Part shown: positions 55,480 to 60,502 of the stretch, in pieces | How positions within the stretch are numbered: the first letter of the stretch is position 1 | Layout: every line of letters begins with the position of its first letter | From: Streptomyces afghaniensis 772 | GTDB taxonomy: Bacteria; Actinomycetota; Actinomycetes; Streptomycetales; Streptomycetaceae | Length of the DNA: 60,502 nt | Assembly: GCA_000415505.1 (NCBI GenBank) | Contig: KE354211.1 | Coordinates: forward strand, 1-60,502 | Direction: 5' to 3' | The notes under the pieces: generated by a model | What the model saw: the letters and a program-made list of their open reading frames with translations, nothing else | Databases searched by the model: none | What the model was told of the DNA's origin: nothing | Position numbers and translations under genes: made by a program

Positions 55480-57164
55480 TCAGTCCAGGTGCGTCGGCGC
55501 GAACATCCGCAGCACGGCCGGGAGCAGGACCACCGAGGGCCCCGGCGACGCGAGTTGCTTCGCGAGGTCCTGCTCCAGGTTCTCCGGGGTCGTACGGACC
55601 CCGGGGACGCCGAAGGACTCCGCCAGTGCCACGTAGTCCGGCCGGGTCAGTTCCGTCGCCGTCGCCTCGCCGAACGCGTCGGTCATGTACTCGCGCAGGA
55701 TGCCGTAGCCGCCGTCGTCGACGATCAGCCAGGTGACGTTCAGGCCGTACTGGCGGGCCGTCGCCAGCTCGGCGATCGAGTACAGGGCGCCGCCGTCGCC
55801 GGAGACGGCGAGGACCGGCCGGGTCGGATCGGCCACCGCAGCCCCGAGTGCCGCCGGGAAGGCGTAGCCGAGGCCGCCCGCGCCCTGGGCGGAGTGCATG
55901 TGGTTGGGGCCCTTGGCGTCGAAGGCCGACCAGGCCCAGTACGCGAGGATCGTCATGTCCCAGAAGGACGGGGAGTCGGCGGGAAGGGCCTTCCGCACCG
56001 ACGCCAACACCTCCTGCTCCAGCGTGAGTTCCTGGGCGCTGATGCGTTCGGCGACCTTGGAGAGCAGCGCGCGGACGCGCTCAGGTGCTGTCGGGTCCTC
56101 CCGCTCGGAGACCGTCTCCAGCAGCGCCTGCAACGCGAGGCGGGCGTCCGCGTGGATGCCCAGGGCCGGGTGGTTGGACTCCAGTTTGCCGAGGTCGGCC
56201 TCGATCTGGATGACGCGGCCGCGCGGCTTGAACGTGTGGTAGTTGGAGGAGAGTTCGCCGAGGCCCGAACCGACGACGAGGAGTACGTCCGCGTCCTCCA
56301 GGAAGTCCGTGGTGTGGCGGTCCTCGATCCAGGACTGGAGCGACAGGGGGTGCGTCCAGGGGAACGCGCCCTTGCCGCCCGGTGTCGTGACGACCGGCGC
56401 CTGAAGCGTCTCGGCCAGTCGGCGCAGCTTCTTCGACGCGTCCGCCCGGACCACACCGCCGCCCGCGATGATCGCCGGACGGGCCGCCTTCGACAGCAGG
56501 TCGGCGGCCACGGCGGTCAGTTCGGGGCGCGGCGGCAGCTCCTCGGGGAAGGCGTCGCCACCGGTCACCACCGGGATCGCCGTCTCGGCGAGCAGCACGT
56601 CCTGCGGGATCTCCACCCACACCGGCCCGTGCGGGGCGCTCAGCGCCGACGTCCAGGCCGCCTCGATCGCGGACGGGATCTGCGACGGGGTGCGGACGGT
56701 GTGGACCGACTTCACCACGCCCCGGAACGAGGCCGCCTGGTCGGGCAGTTCGTGCAGATAGCCGTGGCGGCCGCCGCCGAGCCCCGCCGTCGGGACCTGG
56801 CTGCTGATCGCCAGGACGGGGGCGCTGGCCGCGGCCGCCTCCTGGAGCGCCGCCAGCGAGGTCAGCGCTCCCGGCCCCGTCGACAGCAGCAGGGGCGCCG
56901 CCTCACCCGTGATCCGGCCGTACGCGTCCGCCGCGAACCCGGCGTTGTTCTCCACCCGCAGGCCGATGTACCTGAGGTCGGAGCGGCGCAGCGCGTCGAA
57001 CATGCCGAGCGCGTGCTGGCCGGGCAGTCCGAAGACGGTCGTCGCGCCCAGCCCGGCCAGCGTCTCCACGACCAGGTCTCCGCCGGTGCGGCCGGGGGAG
57101 GGTTCAGGGCGGCCTCCGTCTGGGCGGGCGTCGGGCGGAGCACCAGGTCGTGGTCGTGAGTCAC
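55480..57164 (-). CDS. Thiamine-diphosphate-dependent enzyme (acetolactate-synthase-like), one frameshift
   Basis: About 561 residues. It has the three ThDP-enzyme domains: N-terminal pyrimidine domain with [14 protein letters not shown] and the [18 protein letters not shown]lu-type region, a central domain, and the cofactor domain with [35 protein letters not shown] (GDG...NN-type motif). It decarboxylates a 2-keto acid; the substrate is uncertain, as true acetolactate synthases also have a regulatory partner. Start GTG 57164 overlaps the agmatinase stop. The frame breaks at a five-G run (57094-57098, plus strand); a sixth base restores [13 protein letters not shown]. Confidence 0.88.
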
Positions 57165-58144
57165 TGCGCTTCCGAGTCCTTCCGGGCCGCGGCGATCTGG
57201 CGCGACATGATCGTGGTCAGTTCGTACGCCGTGTGGGACGCGGCCACCGACGTGATCTCCGCGTGATCGTACGCGGGGGCCACCTCGACGACGTCCGCGG
57301 AGACCAGGTTGCAGGACGCCAGCCCGCGCAGGATCTCCAGCAGTTCCCGCGAGGTCATGCCGCCGGCCTCGGGCGTGCCCGTGCCGGGCGCGTGGGCCGG
57401 GTCGAGGCAGTCGATGTCGATGGAGATGTACAGCGGCCGGTCGCCGATGCGCTGGCGGAGCTGGTCGGCGACCTCGTCGGCGCCGCGCCGGTAGACGTCC
57501 GCCGAGGTGACGATGCCGAAGCCCATCTTCTCGTCGTCGGTCAGGTCCTGCTTGCCGTAGAGCGGGCCGCGGGTGCCCACGTGGGACAGGGCGGAGGTGT
57601 CGAGGATGCCCTCCTCGACCGCGCGGCGGAACGGGGTGCCGTGCGTGTACTCGGCGCCGAAGTACGTGTCCCAGGTGTCGAGGTGGGCGTCGAAGTGGAG
57701 CAGGGCCACCGGGCCGTGCTTCTTCGCCACCGACCGGAGCAGGGGCAGCGCGATGGTGTGGTCGCCGCCGAGGGTCATCAGACGGGCGCCCGTCCCGAGC
57801 AGGTCGTCCGCCGCCGCCTCGACGGTCTCGACGGCCTCGTTGATGTTGAACGGGTTCACGGCGATGTCGCCGCCGTCCGCGACCTGGGCGAGGGCGAACG
57901 GGGAGGCGTCCTGCGCCGGGTTGTACGGGCGCAGCAGCCGGGACGCCTCACGGATCGCGTTGCCGCCGAAGCGGGCACCCGGCCGGTACGAGACACCCGA
58001 GTCGAACGGCACGCCCACCACGGCGACATCGGCCCGTCCGCCGACCTCGTCCAGCCGGGGCAGCCGGGCGAAGGTCGCGGGGCCCGCGTACCGCGGAACG
58101 CGGGAGGAATCGACGGGTCCGCGGGGGGTCTCGTTGCTGCTCAT
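57161..58144 (-). CDS. speB: Agmatinase-family ureohydrolase
   Basis: A 327-residue binuclear manganese hydrolase of the arginase/agmatinase family, which removes urea from agmatine or a guanidino acid. All metal motifs are there: [15 protein letters not shown] and [19 protein letters not shown]. The sequence fits agmatinase or guanidinobutyrase. It is coupled to the ThDP enzyme (GTGA overlap) and follows a symporter gene, suggesting uptake and breakdown of a guanidino compound. The symbol is by family; the exact substrate is inferred. Confidence 0.86.
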   Translation of the reverse strand: MSSNETPRGPVDSSRVPRYAGPATFARLPRLDEVGGRADVAVVGVPFDSGVSYRPGARFGGNAIREASRLLRPYNPAQDASPFALAQVADGGDIAVNPFNINEAVETVEAAADDLLGTGARLMTLGGDHTIALPLLRSVAKKHGPVALLHFDAHLDTWDTYFGAEYTHGTPFRRAVEEGILDTSALSHVGTRGPLYGKQDLTDDEKMGFGIVTSADVYRRGADEVADQLRQRIGDRPLYISIDIDCLDPAHAPGTGTPEAGGMTSRELLEILRGLASCNLVSADVVEVAPAYDHAEITSVAASHTAYELTTIMSRQIAAARKDSEAQ

Positions 58145-58177
58145 GAGGAAATGCCTTCTCTCCTACGCTTCATCGCG

Positions 58178-58207
58178 TATGTACTGCCATGCACTGCTAT
58201 GTACTGC
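58178..58207. repeat. Three tandem decamers upstream of the ureohydrolase gene
   Basis: TATGTACTGC, CATGCACTGC and TATGTACTGC follow each other without gap, 34-63 nt before the ATG at 58144 and just past the symporter stop. The outer units are identical and the middle differs at two positions. One face per helical turn suggests a regulator-binding array. Confidence 0.6.
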
Positions 58208-58220
58208 TTGCTCTACGACT

Positions 58221-59684
58221 CTACTGGGGAGCCGTGACCCGTTCGGACGGGAGTTCGGGGGACCGTCCGGCGAGCCGCTCGCGCCAGGCGGCGAGGACGG
58301 CGGCGTCGGTGGCGGGCGTGGCCAGGGAGACGGCCAGATAGGCGGCGAGCGAGGCGAGCAGGCCGTAGTAGACGGGCTCGTTGGCGAGGATGCCGTGGGT
58401 CGCCATCAGCACGATGACCGCGAGTCCGCCGACCACGACGGAGGCGAGGGCGCCGTACACCGTGCCCCGCTTCCACACCAGCCCGCCGAGGATCGGCACG
58501 AGCAGCCCGCCGACGAGGAGGTTGTAGGCGACGGTCAGCGCCTCCACGACGTTGTCGATCGCGATGGCCGTGCCGATCACCGCGAGGCCCATGATCAGGA
58601 TGAAGGCGCGGTTGCCGCGCACCTCGTCGTGATCGGCGGAGGGCGCCTTGGCGAGCCCGCGCAGCCGGGACCAGATGTCGTTGTTGGCGACGGTGGCACA
58701 GGCGATCAGCGCGCCGGACGAGGTCGACATCACGGCGGCCAGGGCGGCGGCCAGCACCAGCCCCCGGACTCCGACGGGCAGTTCCTCCTTCACGATGGTC
58801 GCGAAGGCGTCGTCCGCGCTGCCGAGCTTCGGGTACAGCACCTTGGCCGCCGTGCCGATGACGGCACCGGCGAGGGCGTACGCGAGGCAGTAGGTGCCGG
58901 CGACGGTCCCGCCCCACTTGGCGGTCCGGTCGCTGCGGGCGGTGAACACGCGCTGCCAGATGTCCTGCCCGATGAGCATGCCGAAGGTGTAGATCAGCAC
59001 GTAGGTGAAGATCGTCTCGCCGCCGATGCCGAGCGGGTCGAAGTAGCCGGTGGGCAGCCGGTCCTTCATCTCGCCGAACCCGCCCGCCTTCACGACGGCG
59101 ATTGGCAGCAGCAGGAGCAGCACGCCGATGGTCTTCACGACGAACTGCACCATGTCCGTCAGGGTGATCGACCACATCCCGCCGAGGGTGGAGTACGCCA
59201 CGACGATCGAGCCGCCGAGGACGATCGCGAGCGTGCGGTTCATGTCGAACAGGACGTCGAAGATCGTGGCGTAGGCGATGGTCGAGGTCACCGCGAGCAT
59301 GAGGGTGTAGGCCCACATGACGACCCCGGAGATGATGCCGGCCCGGCCGCCTCCGTACCGCAGGTCGAGCATCTCGGAGACGGTGTAGACCTTCAGTCGG
59401 GCGATGCGGGCGGAGAAGAAGACGGAGAGGGCGAGCAGGCCGAGGCCGATGGTGAAGACCATCCAGGCGCCGGACAGGCCGTACTGGTAGCCGAGCCCCA
59501 CACCACCGATGGTGGAGGCGCCGCCGAGGACGATCGCCGCCATGGTGCCGGAGTACATGGCCGGGCCGAGGCGGCGGCCGGCCACCAGGAACTCGCTCTT
59601 GGAGCGGGCGCGGCGCATGCCCCACCAGCCCATGGCGAGCATCCCGGCCAGGTAGACGACGATCACGAGGTAGTCGACGGCCAT
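58221..59684 (-). CDS. Sodium:solute symporter (SSS family)
   Basis: A 487-residue membrane protein with about 13 TM segments. Typical SSS features are FLVAGRRLGPAMYSGTMAA near the N-terminus, GGxG in TIGGVGLGYQYGLSGAW, IGQDIWQRVFTARSDRTAKWG and AAVMSTSSGALIACATV (sodium-site Ser residues). ATG 59684 has GGAGG five bases upstream. It diverges from the PucR regulator and precedes the ureohydrolase, so it probably imports that pathway's substrate. Confidence 0.92.
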   Translation of the reverse strand: MAVDYLVIVVYLAGMLAMGWWGMRRARSKSEFLVAGRRLGPAMYSGTMAAIVLGGASTIGGVGLGYQYGLSGAWMVFTIGLGLLALSVFFSARIARLKVYTVSEMLDLRYGGGRAGIISGVVMWAYTLMLAVTSTIAYATIFDVLFDMNRTLAIVLGGSIVVAYSTLGGMWSITLTDMVQFVVKTIGVLLLLLPIAVVKAGGFGEMKDRLPTGYFDPLGIGGETIFTYVLIYTFGMLIGQDIWQRVFTARSDRTAKWGGTVAGTYCLAYALAGAVIGTAAKVLYPKLGSADDAFATIVKEELPVGVRGLVLAAALAAVMSTSSGALIACATVANNDIWSRLRGLAKAPSADHDEVRGNRAFILIMGLAVIGTAIAIDNVVEALTVAYNLLVGGLLVPILGGLVWKRGTVYGALASVVVGGLAVIVLMATHGILANEPVYYGLLASLAAYLAVSLATPATDAAVLAAWRERLAGRSPELPSERVTAPQ

Positions 59685-59813
59685 GGGGCCTCCTTCGCGC
59701 ACGCTCGCTCGGTGGGGACGAGGTTGACGAGCACTGACCCTAGGTGGCCGGAAAGCGACTGCGAAGTGTACGTTTCATCCACTGGAGCGGCGCTGGCCGG
59801 AGGGAACGCACAT

Positions 59814-60502
59814 ATGCCGGATTCGACGGTTCCCCCCACGCCCCCCGTTCCGCTGTCCGCTCTCCTGGCCCGCGAGGACCTGGCCCTGCGCCGGATCGCC
59901 GGCCCGGACGACCCCGGCACCGTCGTGCACTGGGTGCACACCTCGGAGATGGCGGACCCGTATCCGTATCTGCTGGGCGGGGAACTGCTGCTCACGGCGG
60001 GCGTGCACATCCCCGAGGCGGCGGGGTCCGGCACCTACTTCGACGACTACGTGTCCCGGATCGTGGCGGCGGGCGGCGCGGCCCTCGGCTTCGGGGTGGC
60101 GCCGGTGCACGACACCGTGCCGAGGGCGCTGGTCGCGGCGTGCGAGAGGTACGGCCTGCCGCTGCTGGAGGTGCCGGAGCAGACCACCTTCTCGGGCGTG
60201 GCCCGCGCGGTCTGGCAGCTGATGGCCCAGGCCCGCCTTTCGGAACTCCGCCGCGTGACGGAGGCCCAGCAGAGCCTGGCCTCGGCCGCCTCCCGCCCCG
60301 ACCCGGTCCCGTCGGTCCTCCGGCAGCTCGCCCAGCGGCTGGGGGGCTGGGCTGTGCTGTACGGCCCGGAGGGGGCGGAGATCGCGAGCGCGGGCCGGGA
60401 GCCCGGGGAGAGGCCGCCTCCGCGCTGGCGGAGCTGGGCGGGGTGGTGCGGCCGGCGGGACGGGGGAGCCGGACGGCCCGCGGCCACTCCGAGCGCGCGC
60501 CC
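59814..60502 (+). CDS. PucR-family transcriptional regulator (3' end outside window, one frameshift)
   Basis: The N-terminal 230 residues of a PucR/CdaR-type regulator. SALLAREDLALRRIAGPDDPGTVVHWVHTSE and LLGGELLLTAGV are diagnostic of the PucR N-terminal domain; the C-terminal HTH is beyond the window. ATG 59814 has GGAGGG nine bases upstream. Near a four-G run (60405-60408) the frame slips: the next frame reads EAASALAELGGVVRPAG, the expected continuation. Divergent orientation to the symporter suggests that it controls the symporter-ureohydrolase-ThDP operon. Confidence 0.86.
   Translation, partial: MPDSTVPPTPPVPLSALLAREDLALRRIAGPDDPGTVVHWVHTSEMADPYPYLLGGELLLTAGVHIPEAAGSGTYFDDYVSRIVAAGGAALGFGVAPVHDTVPRALVAACERYGLPLLEVPEQTTFSGVARAVWQLMAQARLSELRRVTEAQQSLASAASRPDPVPSVLRQLAQRLGGWAVLYGPEGAEIASAGREPGERPPPRWRSWAGWCGRRDGGAGRPAATPSAR

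Noticed and set aside
1..60502. tRNA, rRNA genes or CRISPR arrays
   Set aside because: I found no cloverleaf-like sequence, rRNA signature or regularly spaced repeat with unique spacers.

Overview
This is a Streptomyces-type actinobacterial chromosome segment. GC and third-position GC are very high, GTG starts and stop/start overlaps of the ATGA or GTGA kind are frequent, and the window carries a complete desferrioxamine (des) operon and a leucine-catabolism operon of the arrangement known from Streptomyces.

Layout. (1) 1-10,290: a putative azole-type RiPP (TOMM) gene cluster. On the minus strand lie a candidate precursor peptide, a stem-loop, two E1-like/RRE leader-binding proteins (the larger fused to a SagB-like domain), a separate SagB-type dehydrogenase and a YcaO cyclodehydratase that runs off the left edge. 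Divergently on the plus strand lie a class III aminotransferase, a zinc alcohol dehydrogenase, a GT2 glycosyltransferase with an unusual C-terminal tail, a DUF1349 protein and a MATE exporter. Almost every gene in this block has one or more single-base frameshifts; their coding character on both sides is intact. (2) 10,298-16,030: a HAD phosphatase, a SARP regulator with an NB-ARC domain, a divergent MFS exporter and a LuxR-type regulator. (3) 16,479-21,219: a GT5 glycogen synthase, a Cof-type HAD, a StrR/NovG-like ParB-fold regulator and a GlgM-like GT4 synthase, closed by a strong terminator. (4) 21,302-28,629: desEFABCD with two DmdR-type iron boxes. (5) 28,745-43,625: an accessory block with a large GT2, a secreted FG-GAP propeller protein, a secreted LamG/DNRLRE protein and a 2,286-residue RHS/HINT polymorphic toxin with its immunity gene. 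(6) 43,779-50,133: isovaleryl-CoA dehydrogenase, HMG-CoA lyase and the two methylcrotonyl-CoA-carboxylase-like subunits, with a divergent TetR regulator. (7) 50,454-60,502: esterase-like phytase, serine hydrolase, a deletion remnant of a GT39 glycosyltransferase, a small secreted HExxH protein, an anti-sigma-like ATPase, a small membrane protein, a ThDP enzyme, agmatinase-type ureohydrolase, a sodium:solute symporter and a truncated PucR regulator.

How the parts work together. In region 1 the YcaO, E1-like/RRE proteins and SagB proteins are the standard machinery to turn Cys/Ser/Thr of a small peptide into azoles; the aminotransferase, dehydrogenase and glycosyltransferase would make and attach a further group and the MATE protein would export the product. 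A StrR-like regulator and a near-consensus StrR-type palindrome between the SARP and MFS genes suggest a regulatory link between regions 2 and 3. Regions 4 and 6 are conserved Streptomyces functions that I recall as direct neighbours in S. coelicolor, so the toxin block between them looks inserted.

Quality caution. About 19 frameshifts lie in the first 10.3 kb, and four more in the other 50 kb, three of these exactly at five-base G/C runs. Most are likely sequence errors rather than biology, but this needs raw reads.
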